A stretch of DNA of 64,000 bases from Paraspadella gotoi. Its lineage: Eukaryota; Chaetognatha. The stretch covers positions 25,982,851 to 26,046,850 of the forward strand of contig CM119266.1 in assembly GCA_051294375.1 (NCBI GenBank), in the 5' to 3' direction. The position numbers were made by a program, and so were the translations under genes. Below are positions 12,936 through 26,431 of the stretch, piece by piece. Numbering within the stretch: the first letter of the stretch is position 1; each line of letters starts with the position of its first letter. The notes under the pieces were generated by a model. It saw only the letters and a list, made by a program, of their open reading frames with translations, was not told where the DNA came from and searched no databases.

Positions 12936-14147
12936 TTACCAATTCCATACCATTATATATTTACCACCAACCATTAATACTTACAAACCGTGAAACGTTT
13001 TTCTTCCAACAAAGCGACGGCGGATCAAAAGGTCTTGAAGTCCTTGAACGCGAACGCGTTGGTCCGTGAAAACCGGTTTTCTTTGGATGGCTTCGTCTCC
13101 GCGCCCGGGGTTTTTTTTTTCTTTCCAAATCGATGTATGGAAGCGAGGCTGTCATAAGTAGGAGACGTTCAGTGGCTTGGAGTCGGCAATAATGCTTGTC
13201 ATTGGGGGAGTATTTTTTTTTCCCCTGCCTTCACAGCTGCGGTTCTTGTTGCTTCTGACTTTCGTTTTACTTTCCTCATAAAACGGCTCTTAAATGTTTT
13301 ACGTATATTTATTCTGTTGACTCCATTAATTGATATTTCGGTTTATGTAACGTCTATATAATTCAGAAACTAGTTTATGAGAAAAAATAAGAATAATAAA
13401 TACGATATAGACATAAATATCAATGATAATTATAAATAATAATAAAAATAATATAACTTTATTAGCAGTTTTGATTTTTGGAAGGCTTATGGTTTCTTTT
13501 TAAAGTTCTTCCCGCCATTTTTGTCAGAGCAACTATATGGCTTTGGCCCAAAGTTTGGGTTCAATTGCCTCTTCCAACCGGTAACCGGTAACGAGAGGGT
13601 AACAAACTATAAAACTTCATCTATCCTCGATAACTTCTGATTAGTTGGGGCTTTAAAGGTTTAAAAAACAAAAGATAAAACTCACAAAATCATTTCTCGA
13701 GCCACGGGTGGTCACGTTCTTTTCTCGCTTTATTTCTATATAGCTTTTAAAGCTTTTTTTCAACTTTTTTAATAGATTTTTTAAAGCGGTTTGCGGTTTT
13801 GGAGCACATGCCCCTTATTGACTTTTTTCCTTTCTCCGACCCACCTGTATTTGTTTTCTCAATCGTTCCTCCTTGGCTCCTTCACTTCTCTTTTCTTAGA
13901 TCGAGTTTCACTCCCCCTTTTCTTTTCTTTCTCTCCTTTCTATATTTTCTCCTTTTTTTTTCTTTTTCTTTTCTCCCTCAAACTTTTCTTCTATTCATTC
14001 ACTTGAGATGAAAGGGACCTTTTTCTCCTTCTCCTTAAAGTGATTTTTGGAACCAGATTTAGGATTTTTGACCAGAAACTCAATTTATTCTCCTCTCTGG
14101 CTTTTATTGAAAAGTTTTAATCTTTCCTTCATTTCTTTCTTTTTTTA

Positions 14148-14260
<113 letters not shown>

Positions 14261-14968
14261 AAAACTAATAAAATGGTGAAAGGACTTCGCGTGAAGAATG
14301 AGGAACAGAGTTAAAAGAAAAGGAAATCCGTGTCGAGTGCTGCGGAGGCAGCGACGGCAGGTCCAGGCGGCGTTTGCGGCGGCAGCGACGGGAGCGGGGG
14401 CTGTGACGTCTCGCGATTTATGGTGTCGTCGCCCTTCGCCGACGGGCGTGGTGCCGATTTCCGACTTTTCTTTTTTTCGCGTCAACTTTTTCTTCATTCC
14501 ATTCTTCAAAGAGGATTTTCTTTTTTTCTCGTCTCCTTTTTCCGTTTTCGTCGTATTCTACGGAGTCTCTGAGGCCCGCCGTATTTCATTTTCGTTTCTC
14601 CGTCGCTCTTGTCTCCATTATTCGCGTCATTCCCCCCCCCTCCAGCCCGCCTCTCGCCACTCACGAATTCTTTCATTCACTCATAAGCCACCGCTTACCT
14701 TGTCACCGCCGCTCGATTTTTAATTGATGTTATTTTTTTTTCTTTTTCTCTCTTCGCTAATCCATAACCGTCGCTCCATCTATCGAGCCTTTCTTTTTTT
14801 CTCGTTATTTCGACTTAAAAACAAAAGCTCATCGAGACAGCGTGAAAAATGGATGAGGGCGAACGCCGATAAAAACTTCGGACGGGAACAGAATGAAACC
14901 GATACGTGGAACTTCGCGCCATTTTGAAATTTATTGCGGAAAATAATGGGCTTTCGACTTTTATGAAA

Positions 14969-15034
<66 letters not shown>

Positions 15035-15159
15035 GAAGCGACGACTAGAATGAAACGCTCGACGATAATATGAAATTTTATGAAAGCGGGAAAAAAAAAC
15101 TCATTTGCGGGAGTAAGCGATGATTCCGGTCGGTCTGTCCGACTCTCTCTCTCTTCTCT

Positions 15160-15232
<73 letters not shown>

Positions 15233-15837
15233 CTTCTTTTGTGTTCTCCCGACTTTTCCGTCTCATTACTCGTTCGATGCCTTCGTCTCTTGTGTCTCGT
15301 TTCTTCTGTTTGTATTTCGCTTTCACCTCGAAGTTTAGGGTTAATTTTTTTAATTTTTTTAATTTTAAAATCGATTTTTATTTAATCCTTGTCCGACGAC
15401 ATTGCGTGCAGTCACTCGTGACCGAATTAATAAATCTGTGAAAACCTTTACTTATTTACTGTACATTAATTTGTCGTTTTTTAAATACGCTAATTATTTG
15501 TACAATACATGTAATTGCACAAAGCGCTCGCATCATCAGTAGGTAAAAATTGTGATCAAAGCGGACAATGGCGAAGGCTTCCCCTGATCTCCACTAAATG
15601 AAACTTCATCAAGGATCTCATTTGCATATTTCGGTCACGGACTCCACGTCTGCCCGGGAAGAGGAGCAAATATGTCCTCTAGACAAAATACTGGTAAGTT
15701 AAATTTTTTTAGAGGTAATCTAAACTTTTTTCATTTTTCAATATACCTTATACAATATACTTCTCAGCTATTGTATAAGGTATATACTTAGTAATTCGAA
15801 ATAAACATTTTTAGACTTATCTATTTTTAAAAGCGAA

Positions 15838-15920
<83 letters not shown>
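15838..15920. repeat. (ATT)n microsatellite
   Basis: A pure ATT trinucleotide run of about 83 bp. Confidence 0.95.
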
Positions 15921-15922
<2 letters not shown>

Positions 15923-16112
15923 TTTGTTTTACAAATTTAAACTTCTTTTGCCCTAGAGTTTATCACTCGAGCTTTTCCGAGGTTTTAACAGTTTTTCATC
16001 ACAGAATCTCGCGTCTTGAGTTACATATCGATTTTTTAAGCTTTTTTTTAGTTTCCAACTTTCCATTATCCTCGAAAGCTGCTTTGGAGAAGTGAGAGAG
16101 AGAGAGACGAGA

Positions 16113-16151
<39 letters not shown>

Positions 16152-16814
16152 GAAATGTGAATCGTGAAATCCTTAATAAATGGAGGAAGAGAAGATAAGA
16201 AGAGTAAAAATGCAAAGTTAAAATGCAAGGTTAAAATATTTTCTACAAAAAATAAGATAAGATAGGGCTGTCAGCTCATTTTTACTAAGAAACTAAGAAA
16301 TTATTTAGGTTTTAATTATGGTAATAAGTAAAAACGTTATTACTTTATTCTTCTAACCACCATTAGATTACATCTTTTATTTCATTGAGCTCGATGTTAT
16401 TATAGTATTACTACTCGTATAACTCCTAGTAATCGAGGTTCTAAATTAATATGAAAAGAATTTTGTTTTGTTTTTTTGTATGCACTTGTTTCCGCTGTTG
16501 ACTAGAGATGTCGCAATCAAATCGAAGATATTTCTAAGAGCTTGTGTGAAAAAAAAAACAAAATAGCACAAGTTCTAGAGATACAAAAATTAGAATTTAA
16601 AAAAAATTATGACAAACTACTTTATATCTAATTTTTTAAATATTTTCTACATCTTTGTTAGCTAATTCTCATCTTAATGTCTTTTTTATTCGGGTAATAG
16701 GCTTTTATTTACACGAAACGGTCTTTGTTTTCAATAACATTTAGTATTTATTCGAAGTATTTATACTAATAAATATATAGTTTTAGTTTATAGTTTAAAT
16801 TGAAAACTTTCAAG

Positions 16815-17170
16815 GTTCGTCTCCGCATCTTCGGCCCGAAGACGACGCCCGTAATCGTCGTCGATCGGCGCCGCCATTTTCTTCGTCGTCGTCTCTGGCG
16901 TCACCGACGTCTCCGCCCACCCCGCGAATACTCGTGACGTCGGAAGCGGCGTCGTCGCAGGATATAACGTCGCAAAACTTGACGTCGCGTGGACTGGCCT
17001 CACCGGAAATAACGCCTCGAGATTCGACGTCGCGAGAAATAACGTCACGAGACTTGACGTCACGTGGGCTGGCGTCATCGGAGATTACGTCGCGAGGATG
17101 GAGGTCGAGAGAATCGACCCCGGCCGGGTCGAGCGGTGTGTTCTGCCGTGATTTCGACGAGACCGGCCAG
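16815..17170 (+). CDS. Candidate coding exon, Ser/Thr/Arg-rich with a 25-residue repeat
   Basis: Not recognised. The frame is open from 16799. A possible acceptor, TTTCAAG, precedes 16815 and a good donor, CAG followed by GTTAGT, follows 17170 at phase 0. The middle holds an imperfect 75-bp tandem duplication (starts at 16964 and 17039). This translates as a 25-residue repeat around ITSQNLTSRGLASPEIT and ITSRDLTSRGLASSEIT. A period divisible by three favours coding, but the repeat is GC-rich and open in other frames too, so the evidence is weak. The composition resembles the N-terminal exons of the channel gene at 34.5 kb, but phase 0 does not join directly to the exon at 34517, which needs phase 1. 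It could be an exon of that gene, of another gene, or non-coding. Confidence 0.28.
17055..17066. promoter_or_regulatory. CRE joined to E-box (TGACGTCACGTG)
   Basis: A full cAMP-response-element palindrome, TGACGTCA, overlaps a CACGTG E-box. It lies within a cluster of ACGTC half-sites produced by the 75-bp duplication. Binding is inferred from motif match only, and the same bases may be coding. Confidence 0.3.
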
Positions 17171-17217
17171 GTTAGTGAGCGCAAGAGAGAAAAGAGAGAG
17201 CAGGAGAGAGAGAAGAG

Positions 17218-17258
<41 letters not shown>

Positions 17259-20200
17259 ACGAGTGAAGAGAGAGAGATGAGATGAGAGTAGAGAGAGAGA
17301 CAGAGAGTGATGAAGAGAGAGAAGACCGCGACAATTCAAGAAACAAAAATTTTAAAAGAAAAAGAAAGAAGGAAATTAAGGCGGAAAAACTGAAAGACTT
17401 TTTTTGATTAATGAGGGAAAAAAAGAGTTTCCTTTATCTCACTAATGAAGATATTCGCCGTAAAAAAAAAGGAAGTTCACTTTATAATTAAAAAACATTC
17501 ATCCTCCACCTCGACCGACAGATTTTCTTTCACATCAAAACATGAAGAAAAAAAATTCTTATTCAAATTTCGTTGGTATTATAATATTTTAATACCTCCT
17601 ATTAGCGTGGTCTACATTAGAATTTACAGTATAGTAAATATAGTAAATTCACTTTCAAGAAACTACAGGCAACCGTCATATCTGACGCACTAAATTTATC
17701 GTTGGATTAAAAACTGTTCCGCCCTTCTGACAGTTCGACGAGGTTCATGTCATTTTAAAGGTAAAACTCTAAGAACTCTGATTCCGATGACCACATTTTG
17801 TTCGATTGCAGTGACGATGACCGGACTAATAACCGGAAGACGGACGACGACGACGACGACATCGATGACAAATGACATCATGAAGCGACAATCGATCAGA
17901 GTCGACGTTCGCTCGTGGGGCAATCGACTTTGACGAAGGTAAATGAATGTCCGAAGGCGACGAGCGACGCCGGGCCGGGCGTTAGTCATTTAACGCGGTG
18001 TGAAGACGGAAGAGGAAGATAATAATGATAGTTATGACCGGGAAAATCTCGATTTTAACAACCTCTCATTCTTTCATCGCACTTTCTCAACGGGTCTAGA
18101 ACTTGCATCATTTCTTAAACTTGCATCATTTTTTTAAAAAATGGGCATCATTTTTCAAAAGCTGGATAATTTTTTCAACCTTGCAATCATCTTTAATTAA
18201 AAAAATTATGCGTAACCATAAATATTAAAAAAATTCAAGTCTCATTGCTTGTTTATTTCCATGCAAACTCTAGATCCATCGAAACTTTATATTGTGGCGG
18301 TATATTCACAGATCCGCCTCACGTCCACCATTCGTCAGCGTCAGGGGGACAATCCATTGGCTCAGAGAGGGGAACACACACAGTCCTAACGACTTCCCTC
18401 TGCGTTGGCAAAGCGAGAGCAGTCCTAGGGTAACCGCGCCAGTGACTGGATGCGTCACTGAGGGTCGGAAAGCCCCCAAAGCCACGAGTGAGATGCCCCA
18501 TCCCAATGGGCATCACAGGCAACGACGGCTGTTGCTAATATCCAGCTTCGTCACACACTTTCTAACACACACAACATTTTAATTCCAATCCATCCATCCA
18601 ATTACGATTAATTGGAGTTTTTGCTAATTGGGACGACGGAACAGACGGACATCATTTTTTTTTTTTTTTTTTTTTTTTGCAAAAATTTATCATAATTCGA
18701 TGTTTCTGACATGATTTAAGGAATGACCCGAACAGAGATTTGAAGGTGCGGACCGAACGGGCCGACAAAGTGGATTATAGAGTGGGGATCCGCTGATAAG
18801 CAGATCCGACGAGTTGTACAGCGCACTTCGCTCATAACTGTCTCTCCGCCCATTCCCCCGTTTAAAAAATTTCGACGTTTTTAAAAAAGACCGAGCACAA
18901 ATCGTCAAAAAGCGGACACCTATCGGGAGACGAGCGGAGATCGATATTTCTTTTGTTCGTTCTTAATCTGTTTGTCTGTCTTTTGTTTGCCAATTCGCTG
19001 CCTACGCTCGTCAGCACCGTCCGTCTCTCTTCAAACTTTCGATGGGTTTATATCACCTTTTACGAGCTTCATAGGATTTTTTTGCCACAATAAATATAAA
19101 AAAAACGAGAAAAATCATATCGAAAAACGAAGCTGTTCAGAGCACGCGGCGTGATAATTTTAGTGATGTGATAGACACTAATAAACCCATCGAGTATTTT
19201 AAGCTGGCGCGGGAGGCGCTCCGATGACGACCGAGGCGCTCGCTCGGAGATTTTCGTTCAAAGAACCTTTATTTGGAAAGGAGAAAAAAAAATATTTCCT
19301 TTTTTGGGCCCCGAGTCAATTTCTCCTCGAAGAACAAACACGAGGAATGAGTATTCACTTTCAACGTTCCGTCCTTTTTTTATTTTTCTTCTTTTATGAG
19401 AGAAAAAGAGTTGGGACTAGCACTTGAAACCTATCGTTACTTTGTAGTATAGCGAGGATGTCGCTACGAGCTTTCGTAAATATCCCGAGAGTCAGCAGCA
19501 TTTTTATTTACATATATTTATACTTCTATAACGAAGCAAATCTTGAGAACAAAAGAAATTAGTTTTTTATGGGTAATGATAACTGAGAAGAATTGGAGAT
19601 TCTATAGACCTTTCCCCAGTATGTATCCTTATCAGAACATACAATTCTACATGGTAGTCTTATCCCTATTGGTAAAAAAATCATATATAGCTTTGGTCCC
19701 TTATAACCTTGTAATATATAGATGCTCCCTCTATTTCCAGAAGATAACACTAACAACCCTCTCCCATTAATAATATAATATTTTCAGATTTAGATTTTAA
19801 AAAACCAAAATTAATAAAAAAAATAATAATAATAAAATTAAGAAAAATATAGAATTTGTAATAAATAATTTTATAGAATGTTATAAAATCTAAGACTTAA
19901 AATAGTGAAACAAGTAATTTTGCAATTTTGCTATTTTCCCCGTTTACCAAAATAATCACTTTTTAGCTGGGCTAATCGGAGTGGCGGAAACGTGAGTCTT
20001 TAGCACCTTTAAAATTATTAATGTTTCGATCCCCCAACTGGCGACAGACAACGGACTTGATTAATTTTCATCATTTTTTCCCCTAATTTTTCGTCTTCCT
20101 TTTTGCATAGATCATTTTTAATTATTTGCTCCCCTTAAGGTCATTAATCCCGCGAACCCTTTTTTCCCTCCAGTTTTCTCTTTCTGTTATTTGTCGACTG

Positions 20201-20910
20201 GGTTTTCTCGGTTGTTGGGTCTTTGGCCTTTCGGGTCATTGGATCGAAAGGATGACTGGTTTCGGGTTATTTTGGTTCTCGCGTCTTCAGCTTTACGGTT
20301 ATTTGGGTCTTTCGCTCATCGACTCGGCGGTATTCCGATGACATGAGTTTTGTTCTTTTGGTTGTTATTGTTGTTCTCTGCATTCGCCCGCACAAAGGAA
20401 TTTGCTCCTTTTCCTCATTTCTCTCTCTCTTTTTTTTTCAATCCGCCATTTTGTTTTAGTTTTTTGGCCTTGGGGAGTCGGAAGAAAGGAGGAACCGAAG
20501 CGCCTCTGATGAGGAGAATGGAAATTACGAATTAGCTGACCGAGAAGATCTGACCAGTGGCCACTCTTCAACATCAACAACAAATGACCATCTCCGCCTT
20601 TCCACTCCTTCCACCCCTACCCTTCTTGCCTCTCAACCGAGCCACTCTCTTTTAAACATTCTTTCTCCCCTCAAAATTCAAGAAGGAAAATTAAGGAATT
20701 AAAAAGCGAATAAAAAATTCGAATGTGAAATGAGTTTTCAATTTGTTTACTTCGGTTTTCCGGTTGCTTTAACGTTAATTACTTTCTCTCCTTCTCCCTC
20801 TTTCTCGACGGGAAAATTTCCTCCTTATGTTGAATCACCAAGTCCGAAATGGAATGGAAGCCCCAGACGACCGAGGCTGTCAGGGTTTTTTTTTCGGTCC
20901 GAGACGGGAT
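17171..20910. other. Non-coding region
   Basis: No supported gene. It contains a (GA)n-like stretch from about 17200 to 17300, degenerate repeats of TTGCATCATTTTT near 18100-18190, an R2 repeat relic near 18430-18545 and a 24-base T run at 18655-18678. Short open frames around 19.5 and 20.4 kb have no recognisable domain. Confidence 0.5.
18430..18545 (-). repeat. R2 dispersed repeat, diverged copy
   Basis: The end of this stretch, GGGCATCACAGGCAACGACG followed by GCTGTTGC, is a diverged reverse complement of the R2 start seen at 23856 and 49650. Upstream bases, including GATGCCCCATCCCAATGG, also align loosely. Boundaries are uncertain. Confidence 0.6.
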
Positions 20911-20935
20911 NNNNNNNNNNNNNNNNNNNNNNNNN
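20911..20935. other. Assembly gap, 25 N
   Basis: A run of exactly 25 N just outside the left arm of the 6.5-kb palindrome. Confidence 0.99.
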
Positions 20936-23375
20936 TTAGGTTTGGTCGAGTCCTGGTAGGGTGTTGAGTCGTTTTGACATCAATTACTTTAGTTGAAAAA
21001 ATTTTCCGAGCTCCAATTTTACATTTACATGAAAGCTAAAATTTTAGTTGCTTTAATAATATTTAAAAGAAACGACATTTTCACGGTTAAAGGAAATATT
21101 AAAATCATTTATTCATCGCATCTTTCCCATTCGCTGCTTTTTCTTCTTCTTTGTGGATTCTTCCTCCAAATATTTATTTCCTCTTTTTTTCTAGTTGCTC
21201 GGTTAGTCCCTGTAGTCTTCCTCCCTTTACTCTTCACTGTTTTTTTTTTTACGCTTTTTTACTTTTTTATCCCTATTTTCTTTTTCTTTCATTTTTAAAT
21301 CTATTTTTCCCTTTTTCCTTTTATTTTTTATCTATTTATTACCCTTTCCTTTCCATTTTTTTACTTTTTATTTCGCTACGTATTTTTTTTTCTCTTTCCT
21401 CTTCGGGCGATATTTTTCGCTTGTCATGTTTCTTTCTTCTTCGTGATCCAATTTTTTTTCGCCTTTTATTAATTTTGATCATTTTCCATTTTTCTTTTTT
21501 TTTCTTTTGACACTTTTCATCTCAGATACAGAAATTGGGTTTGACCTTGGCGCTCTCAAAAGCCCGCGTCCAACCCGACATCCACTTTACTCACCCGCAC
21601 CCAATCCTCCGCCCCAACTCACCCTCATTTCCCCACCGACTGACCTCCACGCATTCCCGCCTCCAGTCTTTGCGCCAAAATCGAGGGACTCCGCAGCGGC
21701 GACGACGCAGCGCGGGACGACGAGGCAGCGCAGGGGGCCGCGTGAAGCGTCCGCGCCGGCGCCGAACTTTCTTTGCGCCCGGTGACGGCCGCTCTCTGAT
21801 TCGCAGAGGAAAAAAAGAAGATGAAAGAAAATTCCTTGCCAATATTCAAATCTCAAAAATCTAATATTGAATAAATTGTTGTAAAAGTCAGAAAACTCTC
21901 TCTCTCTCTCTCTCTACTCTCTCTCTCTCTTCTTCTCTCTCCTCTCTCTCTCTCTCTCACTCTCTCTCTCTCATCTCTCTCTCCCTCTCTCTCTCTCTAC
22001 CTTCTTCCAAAAAGGATTTGGCGAAATTCGACCCGACAATTACATTGCTCGATCCCATCAGGGAATAAACAAAAGCCGTGAAGAGATTGGCCATAAATTT
22101 TGTCGTCGTTTTCGTCGGGAGCGTCGTCGCCTACATCGTCGTATCCATCGTCGATGTCATTGGAGAAATCTTTCATCGTTATCGTTATAGTCTTCTCAAG
22201 TATCGTCGTCAAAGTGGACGACTTTGTTCATGTAAGACATCCTTGCTGAATCTTTGGCTTCGTCGTCCTGGGGTAATCGTCTTCTTCGTCCGTCCTTATC
22301 GTCGTCGTCTCCGTAATGCAAAGACTTCTTTGCCGAAGCCCTCTTTCGTCGTCGTCGTCGTCGTTCGTCGTCGTCAATCACCAGCCAGTATTCGTGCTCG
22401 TCGTCGTCGGCCATTTTAAGTCGAGAAAAAAACCTTGGATGGAATCAAAGATCTCGCGATGGACGCGCAGCTGGGGAATTTTTTTTTAAGGGGGGCGGGG
22501 GTGGAGGGGATGGTGGGTAAGTTTGGTGTGTTGGAGCTAGTGGAAAAGAGGGAAAGATGATTGGAAGCGTCTTCGAGGGGTAAAGTGTCACAGGATGTGA
22601 CGTGATGTGTAATTTAGGGGTAAAAGGAGATCAGAAGGAATCAAGAAGTGAAAAAAAAATTAAGGGTGAGATTAAATAGGACTGGTGCCGAAGCAGATTT
22701 GGCATCCACAAGTCCGCTGAGTTCCGTGAGAGTTGTGAAGGCGAGGCTCCGCCTCACGCCGACTTTTTTCCATTTTCTCGTATTACGAGGAAAATGGGAG
22801 ATTTGTTCCCGCGAGCAGACGACGAGTCCCGCACGGAACATTACAACGCAGTCTCTCGAAACAAAAAACAAAAAAAAACAAAAAAAGACAAAAACAAACA
22901 AAAAAAAAAGAAAAAGGGAAAGACATCGCAAACTGAATACCAAATCGAAAATGGAAGATATTTAGGAATTATAGGATTATAGATAACATTTGTTTTAAAT
23001 AGTATTTCGCGGCGCTGTCGTTTAATTATAGATATCCTGAAATCGAATAGGCAAATTTAGTTTACACAAGGGCTCACACCCACACACGATACAAACACAC
23101 AGCCCTAACAAAAAAGGCGTACAGAAGAGGGAGGAAATATATGGGGTTTCGACCGGAGATTGACGCCTCGAAAGACGCGCGGTAATGAGAATTTCTGGTC
23201 AGTCGTCGTCGTCTCAAGGTCGCCTGAGGTGATGCATCAACTTTTTCACAGTGACGAGGAACCACAATTCACTCGCATTGACGCACTTTGGTCGAACTGG
23301 CAACCTGGGTCGTGTCTCTCGGCTTTCACGAAGGTTACGTAAGAGTATCCTGTGGTTTTCGAAGGTAATAATATC

Positions 23376-23485
23376 TTATGAAATTGGTACAACCAATATA
23401 AAAATTATCATTCATTTAATAAATAAGCTATCTTGCCCCTCGACTTGGACAGGCTGTTCGGTGTTTAAGGCCTCCATCACTCTTA
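23376..23485 (-). repeat. R1 dispersed repeat copy
   Basis: On the minus strand: GTGATGGAGGCCTTAAACAC, GGCAAGATAGCTTATTTATT, then ATATTGGTTGTACCAATTTC. The terminal ATTGGT-TGT-ACCAAT can form a perfect 6-bp hairpin. A longer left part of the element continues to about 23640. Confidence 0.85.
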
Positions 23486-23725
23486 CAGAGATAATGACAA
23501 TAGGCATGGTCCCGCAAGCTTTCAATCAAGACTCTTTCACAGTCTCGTTTTTCACGTTCGCCAGAGTACCTGGCTTCGCGTATCAGATGAAGTGGAAAAT
23601 ATTTCAAAGAATGTTTCAATTGCTATGGAAAAAGAAACCGACTCCCTTAAAGTATTAGAAAATCGGGGAATACTTATGTGTTACTACCTCGGCGACTAGC
23701 ATCTAAAATACAAAGAGCTGAATTT

Positions 23726-23835
23726 TATGAAATTGGTAGCAACCAATATAAAAACTTATCCAGTTCATTTAATAAATAAGCTATCTTGCCCCCTGACCTT
23801 TGGAGCAGGCTTTGGTGGTTTAAGGCGCTCCATCA
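23726..23835 (-). repeat. R1 dispersed repeat, second copy in left arm
   Basis: A second R1 core in the left arm, next to an R2 copy. It shows the same order: GATGGAG, TTAAACCACCAAAGCCTG, AATAAATAAGC and the GGTTG/ACCAATTTCATA end, with several small indels. Confidence 0.82.
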
Positions 23836-23855
23836 CTGCGATATATTACATTTTG

Positions 23856-23998
23856 GCAACGAAGTCGGGTTGCCTGTGATACCCAGCTGGGTGGGGCATA
23901 AAACCTGTTTGCGTAAGGGCTTCAGACGCCATCAAGTGTGGCTGCCTGCACTGTGACGCTGTTTCACTAGTACCTTCTAGCGTTGCCAACGCAGGCGG
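23856..23998 (+). repeat. R2 dispersed repeat copy
   Basis: Begins GGCAACGAAGTCGGGTTGCC, then TGTGATACCCAGCTGGGTGG, and ends near CTAGCGTTGCC. It is mirrored at about 24395-24525 and related to 49650-49850 and 18430-18545. It directly follows an R1 core, so R1 and R2 may be parts of one composite element. Confidence 0.82.
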
Positions 23999-24155
23999 AA
24001 AAATTATTTTCCCGGATGAGATTGTTTTATATCTTATTAGTTTGACATATGTTATGATGTATCTGTGAAGATCTTGCGTGTAGTCCTTTTCGAAAGTATA
24101 CATACGTAAACCGACAGAAACCTCCGAAGGACGGTTACAAGAACTTGAAGTAACA

Positions 24156-24242
24156 GAGCAAACAAAGCGAGCAGAACAAGGACTGGAGAGTAAAACCGAT
24201 TAAACATATAAACAGAAGCGACTCACAGCGCGATCTAATGAG
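24156..24242. other. Central spacer of the 6.5-kb palindrome
   Basis: Roughly 87 bp between the arms with no mirror partner. Weak similarity at both edges makes the exact limits uncertain. Confidence 0.6.
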
Positions 24243-24394
24243 ATGCATACTCAAGTTTGTACGTCCTTCGGTAGGTTTCTTCGGTTTACGTATGTATATT
24301 TCGAAAAGGATAACAGAAGATTTAAGATACATATAACATATGTCAAATATAAGATATAAAACAATCCATCCGGGAAAATAATTTTCCGCTGCGT

Positions 24395-24530
24395 TGGCAA
24401 CGCTAGAAGGTACTAGTGAAACAGCGTCAGTGGCAGGCAGCACCACTGATGGTCTGAAGCCCCTTACGCAAACAGGTTTTATGCCCCACCCAGCTGGGTA
24501 TCACAGGCAACCCGACTGTTGCCAAAATGT
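24395..24530 (-). repeat. R2 dispersed repeat, mirror copy
   Basis: Reverse complement of the R2 copy at 23856, ending GGCAACCCGACTGTTGCC. It contains AGCACCACTGATGGTCTGAA, whose mirror with two changes is in the 49.65-kb copy. Confidence 0.82.
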
Positions 24531-24535
24531 AATAT

Positions 24536-24650
24536 AGAGTGATGGAGGCCTTAAACCACCAAAGCCTGTCCAAAGGTCAGGGGCAAGATAGCTTATTTAT
24601 TAAATGAATGGATAATTTTTTATATTGGTTGTACCAATTTCATAAAATTC
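24536..24650 (+). repeat. R1 dispersed repeat copy
   Basis: R1 core from GAGTGATGGAGGCCTTAAAC to GTTGTACCAATTTCATA. It mirrors the 23726-23835 copy. Confidence 0.85.
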
Positions 24651-24734
24651 AGCTCTCTTGTATTTTGATGCTAGTGCGGGAGTACAATAAGTATTCCCCG
24701 ATCTAATACTTAAGGGAGTGGTCTTTTCATACAA

Positions 24735-24975
24735 TTGAAACATTCTTTGAAATATTTTCCACTTCATTGATAGCGAAGCCAGGTACTCTGGGAGTGAATA
24801 AACGAGACTGTGTGAAAGAGTCTTGATTGAAAGCTTGCAGGGACCTGCTATGTCATTATCTTGTAAGAGTGATGGAGGCCTTAAACCACCAAAGCCTGTC
24901 CAAAGTCAGGGGCAAGATAGCTTATTTATTAAATGAATGGATAATTTTTATATTGGTTGTACCAATTTCATAAGA
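24735..24975 (+). repeat. R1 dispersed repeat, longest form
   Basis: The core (24866-24975) is preceded by a conserved left part: ACATTCTTTGAAATATTTTC, then GAGTCTTGATTGAAAGCTTG, then CAGGGACCTGCTATG. An independent copy of the same full arrangement occurs at 57271-57483. Confidence 0.88.
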
Positions 24976-25894
24976 TATTATTACCTTCGAAAACCACAGG
25001 ATACTCTTACGTAACGCTTCGTGAAAGCCGAGAGACACGACCCAGGTTGCCAGTTCGACCAAGTGCGTCAATGCGAGTGAATTGTGGTTCCTCGTCACTG
25101 TGAAAAAGTGATGCATCACCTCAGCGACCTTGAGACCGACGACGACTGACCAGAAATTCTCATTACCGCGCGTCTTTCGAGGCGTCAATCTCCGGTCGAA
25201 ACCCCATATATTTCTCTCCCTCTTCTGTACGCCTTTTTTGTTAGGGCTGTGTGTTTGTATGCGTGTGTGGGTGTGAGCCCTTGTGTAAAACTAAATTTGC
25301 ATTCGATTTCAGGATATCTATAATTAAACGACAGCGCGCGAAATACTATTTAAAACAAATGTTATCTATAATCTATAATTCCTAAATATCTTCCATTTTC
25401 GATTTGGTATTCAGTTTGCGATGTTCTTTCCCTTTTTTTTTTTTTTTGTTTTTTGTTTCGAGAGACTGGTTGTAATGTTCCGTGCGGGACTCGTCGTCTG
25501 CTCGCGGGAACAAATCTCCCATTTTTCCTCGTAATACGAGAAAATGGAAAAAGTCGGGCGTGAGGCGAGAGCCTCGCCTTCACAACTCTCACGGAACTCA
25601 GCGACTGTGGATGCCAAATCTGCTTCGGCACGAGTCCTAGTTAATCTCACCCTTAATTTTTTTTTCACTTCTGATTCCTTCTGATCTCCTTTTACCCCTA
25701 AATTACACATCACGTCACATCCTGTGACACTTTACCCCTCGAAGACGCTTCCAATCATCTTTCCCCTTTCCACTAGCCTCCACCACACCAACTTACCACC
25801 ATCCCCTCCACCCCCGCCCCCCTAAAAAAAAATTCCCCAGCTGCGCGTCCATCGCGAGATCTTGATTCCATCCAAGGTTTTTTCTCGACTTAAA

Positions 25895-26431
<537 letters not shown>

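Larger units (their letters stand above)
10041..13559 (-). repeat. 3.18-kb block, inverted copy 3 (diverged, gapped)
   Basis: Reverse complement of block copy 2 with scattered base changes. It ends at 13559 with GGCTTTGGCCCAAAGTTTGG, the mirror of the start of copies 1 and 2. A 320-N gap replaces about 210 bp of the other copies, and a 25-N gap lies at 11973-11997. A segment near 11386-11640 is longer than its counterpart. It carries an R1 repeat at 12834-12935 and the (CT)n tract near 11083-11172. Confidence 0.9.
20945..24155 (+). repeat. 6.5-kb palindrome, left arm
   Basis: This arm is the diverged reverse complement of 24243-27432. Matching landmarks include TTACATTTACATGAA near 21030 and 27340, GGGTTTGACCTTGGCGCTCT near 21537 and its mirror near 26780, a (CT)n tract at 21896-21998 against (GA)n at 26310-26421, and the R1/R2 cluster near the centre. 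Base changes and indels are frequent, unlike the near-identical 5479-6834 palindrome. Confidence 0.88.
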
